Source of the DNA: CAZDME01 sp964506785 [NCBI: uncultured bacterium]
Lineage (GTDB): Bacteria > CAZDME01 > JAYEMH01
Reading direction: 5' to 3'
DNA length: 24,816 nt
Assembly: GCA_964506785.1 (NCBI GenBank)
Contig: CAZDME010000016.1
Span: 1 to 24,816 of the forward strand
The notes below the pieces were generated by a model. It did no database searches. It saw only the letters and a program-made list of their open reading frames with translations, and was not told the origin of the DNA. The translations under genes were made by a program, and so were the position numbers. Below, piece by piece: positions 13,911-21,114 of this stretch; position 1 is the first letter of the stretch; each line of letters opens with the position of its first letter.

Positions 13911-15586
13911 ATCTCATCCCGGAGTTTTTTAGATTTGACAGCCTTTCTATTTTTGTCGGGATATTCATTGCCTTTTTCACGGTATTAATTATCTTTTATT
14001 CTATTGGTTTCAGCCCTCTTCGGAAATCAGGAAATGGCCGCTCAGGGAAAAGGCTTTTCAGGTATTATTGCTATATCGTTTTGACTTTTTTGGTTTCACT
14101 CGGGGCTGTTTTTTCTAATGACCTTCTTTTATTTATCGTTTTTTGGGGATTCTTAGGCTTTCTTCTATATCTTTTAATCGGTTTTGGAGAAAAAGAAAAC
14201 ACCCCGGCGACGGCCAAAAAAGCCTTTATCATTATTGGCGGCACCGACGCCCTGATGCTTTTAGGTTTAGCTTTAATCTGGCGTCTTACCGGTTCGTTTC
14301 AAATGGATAAGATAGATATTGCCCTTAATAGCCGGGCGGCTGTTTGGGCTTATCTCTGTCTGGCCGCCGGAGCTTTTGCCAAAGCCGGGGCAATACCTTT
14401 TCACACCTGGGTTCCGGATACAGCCGAAGATGCCCCGGCGCCGGTAGCCGCTTTTTTACCGGCCTCTTTAGATAAACTTCTGGGCATATATTTTCTTTTC
14501 CGGATTTCTATCGATATATTTCAGCTGGATACGGCTATGAACACCTTTCTTATGATGATCGGCAGCTTTACTATTATTGCCGCGGTAATGATGGCTCTTA
14601 TCCAGCATGATTTTAAAAGACTATTGGGCTATCATGCCGTCAGTCAAGTAGGGTATATGGTTTTAGGTATCGGGACGGGAAATCCTCTCGGTATTGCCGG
14701 GGGGTTATTTCACATGCTTAACCACGCAATTTATAAATCCTGCCTTTTTCTTGGCAGCGGCGCCGTTGAAAAGGATGCCGGGACGACCGATTTAGATAAA
14801 CTGGGGGGTCTCGCCAAAATTATGCCCCTTACTTTTATTACCTTTATTATCGCTTCTTTAGCCATATCCGGTGTTCCGCCTTTGAATGGTTTTGCCTCGA
14901 AGTGGATGGTTTATCAAGGAATAATCGAAACGGCCAAAAATGGAGGGTATCTATGGATAATCTGGCTGGCGGCGGCCATGTTTGGCAGCGCTTTGACCTT
15001 AGCCAGTTTTATGAAACTGATTCATTCCGTATTTCTCGGTCAGCCTTCTAACCAACCGCCAGCCGCTAGTTACCAGCGGCGAGGGACCAGTTTAGCCATC
15101 TTATTTCCCATGCTTATTCTCTCTGCCCTCTGCCTCATATTCGGTATTTTTCCCTACCGGATACCCCTTAAAATGTTTATCTTTCCTAGCCTGGGAGAAA
15201 AAGTTGCCTTTAGCGGTATATGGCCGGCCAGCCTGGCGACGATTCTCTTGATTTTAGGAATTGCCATTGGTCTCATAATCTATCTCCTTGGCAGCCTCAG
15301 CAAGATGAGGGAAACCAAGCCTTTTCTGGGCGGGGAAGTTTTGGAAGAGCATCCGGATATGAGGGTTTCCGGAACAGAATTTTATAATACCATAAAGGAT
15401 TTAGGTTTTTTAAGAACGATTTATAGGCTCGCCGAAATAAAGTTTTTTGACCTTTATGATTTAGGCAGTAAATTCACTTTTGGTTTTAACCGGCTTTTAC
15501 GTTATTTTCATAACGGGATTCTTTCCACCTATTTATCCTGGTGTCTTTTGGGCACGCTCATTCTTTTTTACGTCTTTTTGAGGTAG
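13907..15586 (+). CDS. NuoL/MrpA-N-like ion-pump subunit
   Basis: The 559-residue protein has about 14 membrane helices and the proton-translocating antiporter core. The central lysine helix is seen in AGAFAKAGAIPFHTWVPDTA, and ASLDKLLGIYFLFRI and FKRLLGYHAVSQVGYM follow. The fifth-helix glutamate normally found in FWE is glycine here (G81 in IVFWGFLGF). The C-terminal 90 residues (from LGGEVLEEHPDMRVSGTEFY) resemble an extension seen in hydrogenase-linked NuoL homologues, with a final helix. Its place before MbhDE and MrpB to MrpG corresponds to the N-terminal half of MrpA, so it may be the first ion pump of the complex. It overlaps the large-subunit gene by 4 nt. Confidence 0.82.
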   Translation: MNLIPEFFRFDSLSIFVGIFIAFFTVLIIFYSIGFSPLRKSGNGRSGKRLFRYYCYIVLTFLVSLGAVFSNDLLLFIVFWGFLGFLLYLLIGFGEKENTPATAKKAFIIIGGTDALMLLGLALIWRLTGSFQMDKIDIALNSRAAVWAYLCLAAGAFAKAGAIPFHTWVPDTAEDAPAPVAAFLPASLDKLLGIYFLFRISIDIFQLDTAMNTFLMMIGSFTIIAAVMMALIQHDFKRLLGYHAVSQVGYMVLGIGTGNPLGIAGGLFHMLNHAIYKSCLFLGSGAVEKDAGTTDLDKLGGLAKIMPLTFITFIIASLAISGVPPLNGFASKWMVYQGIIETAKNGGYLWIIWLAAAMFGSALTLASFMKLIHSVFLGQPSNQPPAASYQRRGTSLAILFPMLILSALCLIFGIFPYRIPLKMFIFPSLGEKVAFSGIWPASLATILLILGIAIGLIIYLLGSLSKMRETKPFLGGEVLEEHPDMRVSGTEFYNTIKDLGFLRTIYRLAEIKFFDLYDLGSKFTFGFNRLLRYFHNGILSTYLSWCLLGTLILFYVFLR

Positions 15587-15588
15587 CT

Positions 15589-16137
15589 ATGATTGAACTT
15601 TATATTTTGTTAATCTTTATGATTATCGGGGCCATCGTTGCTATTGAATTGAAAGACCTGCTTTCTTCGGTAATTGCCGTCGGTGCCGTTGGTTTAGGTC
15701 TTTCCATAGTTTTTTTAATTCTTAAGGCCCCTGATGTTGCCATTACCCAGTTAGTGGTTGAAATATTATGTTTGATTATTTTAATCAGGGCAACTTTAAA
15801 GAGGGATTTGCCCTTTTCAACCACGGGCCGCTGGTTTTTAAACACGGCGATTACCATCGCTTTTATTTCTGCTTTCTTATGGATGGCGGTTCAAGCCTTG
15901 AAGGATTTGCCGGAGTTCGGTTATCCGATAATGAAGGTGGCCGGCACCTATTTAAAAAAAGGATTAGCTGAAACCGGGGCCGCCAATTTGGTATCCGCGG
16001 TGATACTTGATTTCAGGGCCTATGATACCCTGGGTGAGGCGACGGTATTATTTACCGCCGTAATCGGCGTTCTCACTGTTGTCCGGCGGGTAGGCAGAAA
16101 AAAGCCGGATGGAATTATTGAGGAGAATAATGAGTAA
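15589..16137 (+). CDS. mbhD: Fused MbhD-MbhE membrane subunit (MrpA C-terminal part)
   Basis: The 182-residue protein joins two small membrane modules. Residues 1-72 match MbhD (DUF4040), with VVEILCLIILIRATLKRDLP. Residues 82-168 match MbhE, with ETGAANLVSAVILDFRAYD and the conserved GEATVLF (E150). In Pyrococcus these are separate proteins; in Mrp antiporters they form the C-terminal tail of MrpA. They are thought to contribute to the sodium or proton path between MrpA and MrpD. ATG 15589 is chosen because GAGGT lies a few bases upstream and the residues before it are not hydrophobic or conserved. It starts 3 nt after the NuoL-like gene ends, consistent with a split MrpA. Confidence 0.85.
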   Translation: MIELYILLIFMIIGAIVAIELKDLLSSVIAVGAVGLGLSIVFLILKAPDVAITQLVVEILCLIILIRATLKRDLPFSTTGRWFLNTAITIAFISAFLWMAVQALKDLPEFGYPIMKVAGTYLKKGLAETGAANLVSAVILDFRAYDTLGEATVLFTAVIGVLTVVRRVGRKKPDGIIEENNE

Positions 16138-16582
16138 AGAAGGCGAAAAGGGAATGTCTCTCATTGTCAAAACAATCACCCGCCTGACCGTGGGCTTGAT
16201 ACTTCTTTATGGAATTTATCTGGTTTTGCACGGCCATGTATCACCGGGGGGCGGTTTTGCCGGCGGGGTTATTATTGCTCTTTCCTTTATCCATCTGATG
16301 CTTGCTTATGGCAAAGAAGCCGCTTTTAAGAAACTCTCGCAATCCGCCGCCTCGTTTTTCGAAAGTTTTGGGGCGATATTATTTCTAACTATTGCCCTTT
16401 TGGGGCTTATCGCCGGGTATTTCTTTTCGAACTTCCTGCCTAAAGGCGAGCCTTTTAGATTATTCAGCGCCGGTATTATTCCGCTTTGCAATATTGCCGT
16501 AAGTTTTAAAGTTGGTGCCGGGCTATTTGCCATATTTGTCGCTCTGGTCTTATTGAAATTGGATTCGGAGAAAAAGAAATGA
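16130..16582 (+). CDS. mrpB: MrpB/MbhF-like antiporter subunit
   Basis: The 150-residue protein has four hydrophobic helices and the MnhB signature LHGHVSPGGGFAGGVIIAL (33-51). MrpB homologues form part of the sodium-translocation half of Mrp antiporters and Mbh hydrogenases. ATG 16130 is preferred over ATG 16109 because AGGAG (16121-16125) precedes it. It overlaps the MbhDE gene by 8 nt and the MrpC gene by 4 nt. A longer N-terminal loop between helices 3 and 4 (around FLPKGEPFRLF) is within normal variation. Confidence 0.88.
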   Translation: MSKEGEKGMSLIVKTITRLTVGLILLYGIYLVLHGHVSPGGGFAGGVIIALSFIHLMLAYGKEAAFKKLSQSAASFFESFGAILFLTIALLGLIAGYFFSNFLPKGEPFRLFSAGIIPLCNIAVSFKVGAGLFAIFVALVLLKLDSEKKK

Positions 16583-16917
16583 TGGTATATCTGCTTTGTC
16601 TGGTGCTTTTTTGCTGCGGTCTTTACTGTATCTTAAGAAAGCGCAATATCATTAAAATTATTGTCGGGGTGATTATTTCCGAATATGCCGTTAACCTTTT
16701 TTTTATTTTAACCGCTTACCGGATTAAAGGCCGCTCGCCGATATTTTCAACCGGAGGGGATATTTGCAACATGGTTGACCCCTTGCCGCAGGCTTTAGTC
16801 CTGACGGCCATTGTCATTGGTCTGGCCACCACTGCCTTACTGGTTGCCCTGGCCATGAGAATATATGAGAAATACGGCACCTTTGATATTACCAAAATCA
16901 GGGAATTGAGAGGATAG
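16579..16917 (+). CDS. mrpC: MrpC/MbhG-like antiporter subunit (NuoK family)
   Basis: The 112-residue protein has three hydrophobic helices, the NuoK/MnhC fold. Diagnostic segments are NIIKIIVGVIISEYAVNLF, with a membrane glutamate, and DPLPQALVLTAIVIGLATTA. NuoK-type glutamates participate in ion transfer along the membrane arm. Length and motif order match MrpC. It overlaps the MrpB gene by 4 nt (ATGA). Two tandem ATG codons are possible starts and differ by one residue. Confidence 0.88.
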   Translation: MMVYLLCLVLFCCGLYCILRKRNIIKIIVGVIISEYAVNLFFILTAYRIKGRSPIFSTGGDICNMVDPLPQALVLTAIVIGLATTALLVALAMRIYEKYGTFDITKIRELRG

Positions 16918-16921
16918 GATT

Positions 16922-18415
16922 ATTAGTATAATTCCGTTTTTCATTATTATACCGCTGGCTGGAGCCTTCCTGGTTTCAATCATCGGTAGGAAGATAAAAT
17001 GGTTTCCGGATGCCTTGGGAAATTTCACTACCCTGGCCTTATTTTGTTTTTCTATGCTGGCCGTTCGGGCAGTCAATAGCCAGGGAACTTTGGTTTATAG
17101 CCTGGGGGGCTGGAGGCCGCCGGCAGGGATTGCCATGGTTCTGGATGGTTTAACTGCCTTTATGCTGGCAACCGTAAATTTAGTTGCCTTTCTTATTGCT
17201 GTCTATGCCGTTGATTATATGGAGAAGTTTACCTCAAAATGGAAATTTTACAGCCTGTATCTTTTGATGCTCGCCGGAATGAACGGAGTGTTGATAAGCG
17301 GCGATATCTTTAATCTTTTTGTCTTTTTAGAGATTGCCTCAGTAGCCAGCTATGCCTTAGTTGCCTTTGGCACCGAACGGCACGAGCTTGAAGCCGCTTT
17401 TAAATATGCGGTTATGGGCACCGTCGGTTCGCTTTTTATCCTTATTGGGATTGTATTTTTGTACAGTTTTTCTTCAACCTTGAATATGGCCGATATGGCT
17501 AATTTTTTTGGAGAGAAGGGTCCGGGAAACGTTACTATTATGGTCAGCGTTTTATTTATTATGGGTTTTGGCCTTAAGGCCGCCCTTGTTCCTTTCCATG
17601 CCTGGCTGCCTGATGCTCATCCCTCGGCACCGGCTCCGATTTCTGCCATACTTTCCGGGATATTAATAAAATCCCTTGGTGTTTATACCTTAGTGCGGAT
17701 ATTTTATAATGTCATCGGCGTAACTCCAAAGCTATCATCGGTATTGATGTTTTTAGGGGCTCTTTCCATGGTTATCGGGGTATTTCTGGCTATCGGCCAA
17801 TGGGATTTCAAAAGGCTTCTGGCATATCACTCAATCAGCCAGATTGGTTATGTGGTTTTAGGTATTGGTTTGGGCACACCACTAGGTATTCTCGGGGGGC
17901 TCTTTCATCTTTTTAACCATTCCGTATTTAAATCGCTTCTATTTTTGAATTCCGGGGCGGTAGAATATGCCACCGGCACCCGTGATTTACGAAAGACGGG
18001 CGGCTTATTTCAGAAGATGCCCTTAACCGGCAGCGCCAATCTCATTGCTTCTATGTCTATTGCCGGTATTCCTCCTTTTAATGGTTTCTGGAGCAAGTTG
18101 ATTATTATAATCGCTGCCGTCCAGGCTGGCCGTTATGGATACGCCGGCTGGGCGGTTTTAGCCAGTATATTGACTCTGGCTTCGTTTACCAAGGTAATGA
18201 AGTATGTATATTACGGTAAATTGGAAGAGAAATGGAATAAGGTAAAGGAAGTACCGTTTTTTATGAAGCTGGCCATGGCCGCTTTAGCCATTATCTGTTT
18301 ATTCGGCGGAGCTTTACTTATTGGGCAAATAAACAGAGCTTTTCTTCAGCCGGCCGTGGAGGTGATTTTAAATGGCCGTAACTATGGTGCCATGCTTTTT
18401 AAAAGGATACTTTAG
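16922..18415 (+). CDS. mrpD: MrpD/MbhH-like ion-pump subunit, non-canonical start
   Basis: This antiporter core protein has about 14 helices. The fifth-helix glutamate is in LFVFLEIASVASYALVAFG. The lysine helix is in GFGLKAALVPFHAWLPDAHP and a second lysine in GILIKSLGVYTLVRI, so all pumping residues are kept. The reading frame stays open upstream of the first TTG (17015) and encodes a membrane helix IIPFFIIIPLAGAFLVSIIG that MrpD proteins have at their N-terminus. No ATG, GTG or TTG exists in that extension, which is open back to a TGA at 16907. An ATT at 16922 lies 7 nt after AGGA (16911-16914) and is the best start, giving 497 residues. An assembly error in the start codon is the alternative. 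Confidence 0.85.
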   Translation: MSIIPFFIIIPLAGAFLVSIIGRKIKWFPDALGNFTTLALFCFSMLAVRAVNSQGTLVYSLGGWRPPAGIAMVLDGLTAFMLATVNLVAFLIAVYAVDYMEKFTSKWKFYSLYLLMLAGMNGVLISGDIFNLFVFLEIASVASYALVAFGTERHELEAAFKYAVMGTVGSLFILIGIVFLYSFSSTLNMADMANFFGEKGPGNVTIMVSVLFIMGFGLKAALVPFHAWLPDAHPSAPAPISAILSGILIKSLGVYTLVRIFYNVIGVTPKLSSVLMFLGALSMVIGVFLAIGQWDFKRLLAYHSISQIGYVVLGIGLGTPLGILGGLFHLFNHSVFKSLLFLNSGAVEYATGTRDLRKTGGLFQKMPLTGSANLIASMSIAGIPPFNGFWSKLIIIIAAVQAGRYGYAGWAVLASILTLASFTKVMKYVYYGKLEEKWNKVKEVPFFMKLAMAALAIICLFGGALLIGQINRAFLQPAVEVILNGRNYGAMLFKRIL

Positions 18416-18913
18416 ATGAAAAGTAGAGCCGTTTTATTTCTTGTTTCTTTTCTGGTTTGGTCACTCTTGAACTGGATGCCGGATTGGCAGCATCTTCTCG
18501 TCGGCTTTTTTATCGCTCTTTTTATTGCTTTTATGACCGGGGATTTATTTATCAGGAGGCCTCATGTTTTAAAACATCCCTGGCGTTACTGGTATTTCTT
18601 TGCGGAGTATCTGCCGGTATTTCTCTGGGAATGTTTAAAGGCTAATATTGACGTTGCCTATCGGGTATTGCATCCGCGCCTGCCGATAAATCCGGGCATT
18701 GTTAAAGTGAAGACACGCCTCAAGTCGGATACGGCCTTAACATTTTTGGCCAATTCCATCACCTTGACTCCCGGGACGATGAGCGTTGATATCGACCGGG
18801 AAAATAATATTTTGTATGTTCACTGGATTAATGTCCGTAGTACCGACGTTGAAGGGGCAACCAGGATGATTGTTGGCCGTTTTGAAGGCATATTGGAAAA
18901 GATTTTCGATTAG
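18416..18913 (+). CDS. mrpE: MrpE/MbhA-like antiporter subunit
   Basis: The 165-residue protein has two or three N-terminal hydrophobic segments and a soluble C-terminal domain. The family pattern is seen in YFFAEYLPVFLWECLKANID and FLANSITLTPGTMSVDI, followed by YVHWINV. MrpE is a small accessory subunit required for assembly or stability of the Mrp complex; its exact part in transport is not settled. The start codon follows the mrpD stop directly, with no spacing. Confidence 0.88.
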   Translation: MKSRAVLFLVSFLVWSLLNWMPDWQHLLVGFFIALFIAFMTGDLFIRRPHVLKHPWRYWYFFAEYLPVFLWECLKANIDVAYRVLHPRLPINPGIVKVKTRLKSDTALTFLANSITLTPGTMSVDIDRENNILYVHWINVRSTDVEGATRMIVGRFEGILEKIFD

Positions 18914-18922
18914 GGTAAAAAG

Positions 18923-19291
18923 ATGAAAACCATTCGCTGGTTTATTGGCGCCGTTATTTTATCAGGGCTGGTTGCTTTGATTATTCTCCGGCCGCTTCCG
19001 TTTCTTTTTTATCCGGATCTTCCGTACCTCAATTTTTTGGGCCGGGCCCTTTACATAATTATTCTTGCTTGTATCTTAGCCCTTTTTAGGATATGGAAGG
19101 GGCCAACCGGCGCTGACCGTATTGTTGCCATAGATATTCTTGGTATTATGATTGTCGGTCTCTGTGCTGTTTTGACCATTTCCACCGGCCGCTCCTGGTA
19201 TATCGATATTGGCATTGCCTGGGCCCTGCAAAGTTTTATCAGCACCCTGGCCCTTTCCAAATATTTAGAGGGAAAAGGGTTTGAAGAGTAA
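18923..19291 (+). CDS. mrpF: MrpF/MbhB-like antiporter subunit
   Basis: The 122-residue protein has three hydrophobic helices and the MrpF hallmark RIWKGPTGADRIVAIDILG. In Mbh and Mrp structures the aspartate and arginine of this loop help form the putative sodium path. The first 30 residues form an additional N-terminal helix compared with the shortest MrpF proteins. It follows mrpE by 9 nt, with a weak GGTAAAAAG ribosome binding region. Confidence 0.88.
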   Translation: MKTIRWFIGAVILSGLVALIILRPLPFLFYPDLPYLNFLGRALYIIILACILALFRIWKGPTGADRIVAIDILGIMIVGLCAVLTISTGRSWYIDIGIAWALQSFISTLALSKYLEGKGFEE

Positions 19292-19318
19292 AAATACGGA
19301 TTTACAGAGAAAAGGATA

Positions 19319-19654
19319 ATGAATATTCCGATAGGTTTAGTATTTATCAGTTTGGGTTTAGCCTTTGATTTTTTTGGTTGTCTGGGGCTGGTTCGTCTTC
19401 CGGATATATACAATCGTTTGCAGGCGGCGACAAAATGCGTCACTCTGGGTACCTGCAGTATTCTTTTTGGCACTTTTCTGATTGTTGGGTTTTGCGCCGC
19501 CGGGATGAAAGCCCTTTTATGCATAATCTTTCTTCTTTTGACTGCGCCGGTATCCGCCCATGCCTTAGCCAGGGGCGCCCACCGCTCGGGGGTGAAACTT
19601 TGCCAGGGTAGCCTCGTTGATAAATACAGGGAAGATAAAGAAGGTGAAGTTTAA
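19319..19654 (+). CDS. mrpG: MrpG/MbhC-like antiporter subunit
   Basis: The 111-residue protein has three hydrophobic helices. It carries GLVRLPDIYNRLQAATKCVT and TAPVSAHALARGAHRSG, both defining for MrpG. It completes a B-C-D-E-F-G set in the standard Mrp order. AAAGGA precedes ATG 19319. The C-terminal tail beyond the antiporter core (SLVDKYREDKEGEV) is hydrophilic. Confidence 0.9.
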   Translation: MNIPIGLVFISLGLAFDFFGCLGLVRLPDIYNRLQAATKCVTLGTCSILFGTFLIVGFCAAGMKALLCIIFLLLTAPVSAHALARGAHRSGVKLCQGSLVDKYREDKEGEV

Positions 19655-19656
19655 AA

Positions 19657-20268
19657 ATGAAACTTCCAAAAATAAGAGAATTAATTGAGGCCATAAAGGC
19701 GTTAATAAAAGGGCCTTACACCACAAAATTTCCAAAAGGTTCGTACCGGCCCCACCCAAATTTCCGGGGACAGCCCAAGTTTGACCGGGAGAAATGTGTA
19801 GGGTGTCTCGCCTGCGAAGAAATTTGTCCGGTAGAGGCCATTGCCCATAAAGATATTATTGATGGGGGTGGAAAGGCCAGGCGGGTTATGATTCATTATA
19901 CCGATACCTGTATATTCTGCGGCCAGTGTGAAGCCGCTTGTATCGCTGAACACCAGGGAATTAAACTCTCCAATGACTGGGAGCTTTCTTTTTTTGACAG
20001 AAAAAACGAATCATCTGAAACCATTGAGAAAGAACTTCAGCTTTGCGAGATGTGCGGAACGCCCATTGCCTGTAAAGACCATCTTAACTGGATTGCCGAG
20101 AAACTAGGCGAGCTTACTTATTCCAGCCCCACATTATATTTATCCCGCCTTAAAAGTTTGGGGATAATCGATGAAAATATTATATCTTCTTTAAAAGATG
20201 AGGGGCGTTCCGACCGGGTAAAAATTCTTTGCGCCCGCTGCCGCAGAAAGACTACCCAAACGACCTGA
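19657..20268 (+). CDS. mbhN: NuoI/MbhN-like ferredoxin with extra CxxC tail
   Basis: The 203-residue protein supplies two [4Fe-4S] clusters that relay electrons to the hydrogenase small subunit. Ligands are C47/C50/C53/C57 and C85/C88/C91/C95; the second set lacks the usual proline after its last cysteine. An N-terminal amphipathic stretch would bind the membrane-arm subunits. After the ferredoxin core comes a 90-residue tail with C130xxC133 and C192xxC195. This spacing suggests a rubredoxin-like or zinc-ribbon site, reminiscent of formate hydrogenlyase subunit HycF. The gene starts 3 nt after mrpG and precedes the maturation genes. The ferredoxin core is certain; metal content of the tail is inferred. 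Confidence 0.85.
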   Translation: MKLPKIRELIEAIKALIKGPYTTKFPKGSYRPHPNFRGQPKFDREKCVGCLACEEICPVEAIAHKDIIDGGGKARRVMIHYTDTCIFCGQCEAACIAEHQGIKLSNDWELSFFDRKNESSETIEKELQLCEMCGTPIACKDHLNWIAEKLGELTYSSPTLYLSRLKSLGIIDENIISSLKDEGRSDRVKILCARCRRKTTQTT

Positions 20269-20273
20269 TAGCC

Positions 20274-20756
20274 ATGCGCTCCACTTTTAAAAAGATACTT
20301 AAAGGGAAAGTTATTGTTCTGGGTGTGGGCAATATTATGCGTGGGGATGATGGCTTCGGCCCGGCTCTTATTGAAAACTTGAGCCGGCCCTCCGGCCGGG
20401 CTGAATCAACGAGAAAATTTATTTTTATTGACGCCGGCAGCGCCCCGGAGAATTATCTGGGTAAGATTATAAAAGAAAAGCCCGATACTGTTTTAATCGT
20501 TGATGCTGTTCACCTCAACTTATCGCCGGGTAAATACGAACTTTTAAAAAAGGCGGAAATAGCCAACTGCGGTTTAACCACGCATGACATCTCACCCGGT
20601 TTATTTATCGATTTTTTAGAGAAAGAGACGGATGCCGACATTTATTTTTTGGGACTTCAGCCTAAGAATATTACCTTGGGAGATGATATGTCAGTTGAGG
20701 TTAAAAAATCCGTTATTGAACTATCCGGATTGATTAAGGGGGTGACAAATGCATGA
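20274..20756 (+). CDS. hycI: [NiFe] hydrogenase large-subunit maturation endopeptidase (HycI/M52)
   Basis: The enzyme removes the C-terminal peptide of the large subunit after nickel insertion. The 160-residue product shows the family order: VIVLGVGNIMRGDDGFGP (13-30), VDAVHLNLSPG (76-86) and LTTHDISPGLFIDFL (101-115). By alignment with HybD/HycI, D26, D77 and H104 should bind the nickel of the substrate and act in recognition. ATG 20274 is preferred to the upstream TTG at 20229, which lies inside the ferredoxin gene and adds unconserved residues. It overlaps the HypA-like gene by 8 nt. Its substrate is very probably the product of 12726-13910. Confidence 0.9.
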   Translation: MRSTFKKILKGKVIVLGVGNIMRGDDGFGPALIENLSRPSGRAESTRKFIFIDAGSAPENYLGKIIKEKPDTVLIVDAVHLNLSPGKYELLKKAEIANCGLTTHDISPGLFIDFLEKETDADIYFLGLQPKNITLGDDMSVEVKKSVIELSGLIKGVTNA

Positions 20757-20991
20757 ATCACATCTGATTGAGCCGGTAATCAAAGGTGTATCCGAACATG
20801 CCCGAAAAGAGGGGGCAAAGGCGGTATCTAAATTAAGGCTGAAAATCGGCCTTCTTACCGGTGTGAAAGAAGAATCGTTTAAAGAGACATTTTACCTTCT
20901 TGCCAAAGGAACTGTTTTGGAGAAGGCTGAGCTTGAATTGACCTTTTCCCCGGATTCAAAAATAGAAGTTGTTTCTTTTGATGTAGAATAA
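20749..20991 (+). CDS. hypA: HypA-like nickel protein lacking the zinc domain
   Basis: HypA delivers nickel to the hydrogenase large subunit, with the N-terminal Met-His-Glu motif as nickel site. The product begins MHESHL and keeps the family core KLRLKIGLLTGVKEESF and LAKGTVLEKAELEL. It is only 80 residues long; HypA is usually about 113. The missing part is the inserted zinc finger with its two CxxC pairs; no cysteine is present at all. The last strand IEVVSFDVE resembles the normal HypA C-terminus, so the deletion seems precise rather than a truncation. The ribosome binding site AGGGGGT lies inside the protease gene, with which it overlaps by 8 nt. It may have a changed partner or still work in nickel transfer. 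Confidence 0.8.
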   Translation: MHESHLIEPVIKGVSEHARKEGAKAVSKLRLKIGLLTGVKEESFKETFYLLAKGTVLEKAELELTFSPDSKIEVVSFDVE

Positions 20992-21019
20992 CTCTTGTTA
21001 TGCTGGTTAAGAAAATCTT

Positions 21020-21100
21020 TAAGAATTTAAAATTTAAAATATACAATTTCCAAATTACAAATAGAATATTTGTAATTTGTTAGTTGTACTTTGTAATTCT
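21020..21100 (+). repeat. AT-rich intergenic repeat region with a perfect inverted repeat
   Basis: The 123-nt gap between the HypA-like gene and the fusion gene is almost entirely A and T. It holds CAAATTACAAATA (21051-21063) and its exact inverse TATTTGTAATTTG (21067-21079) around a GAA loop, a 13-bp perfect stem. The unit TTTGTAATT recurs twice further on. A TATAAT at 21104-21109 close to the start codon hints at an internal, nearly leaderless promoter, without a good -35. The pattern looks like a degenerate intergenic repeat. Confidence 0.5.
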
Positions 21101-21114
21101 GGATATAATGAAAT

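Noticed and set aside
15541-15588. MbhDE gene starting 16 codons upstream of 15589
   Set aside because: This part lies inside the preceding gene and encodes non-hydrophobic, unconserved residues; the ATG at 15589 has a ribosome binding site.
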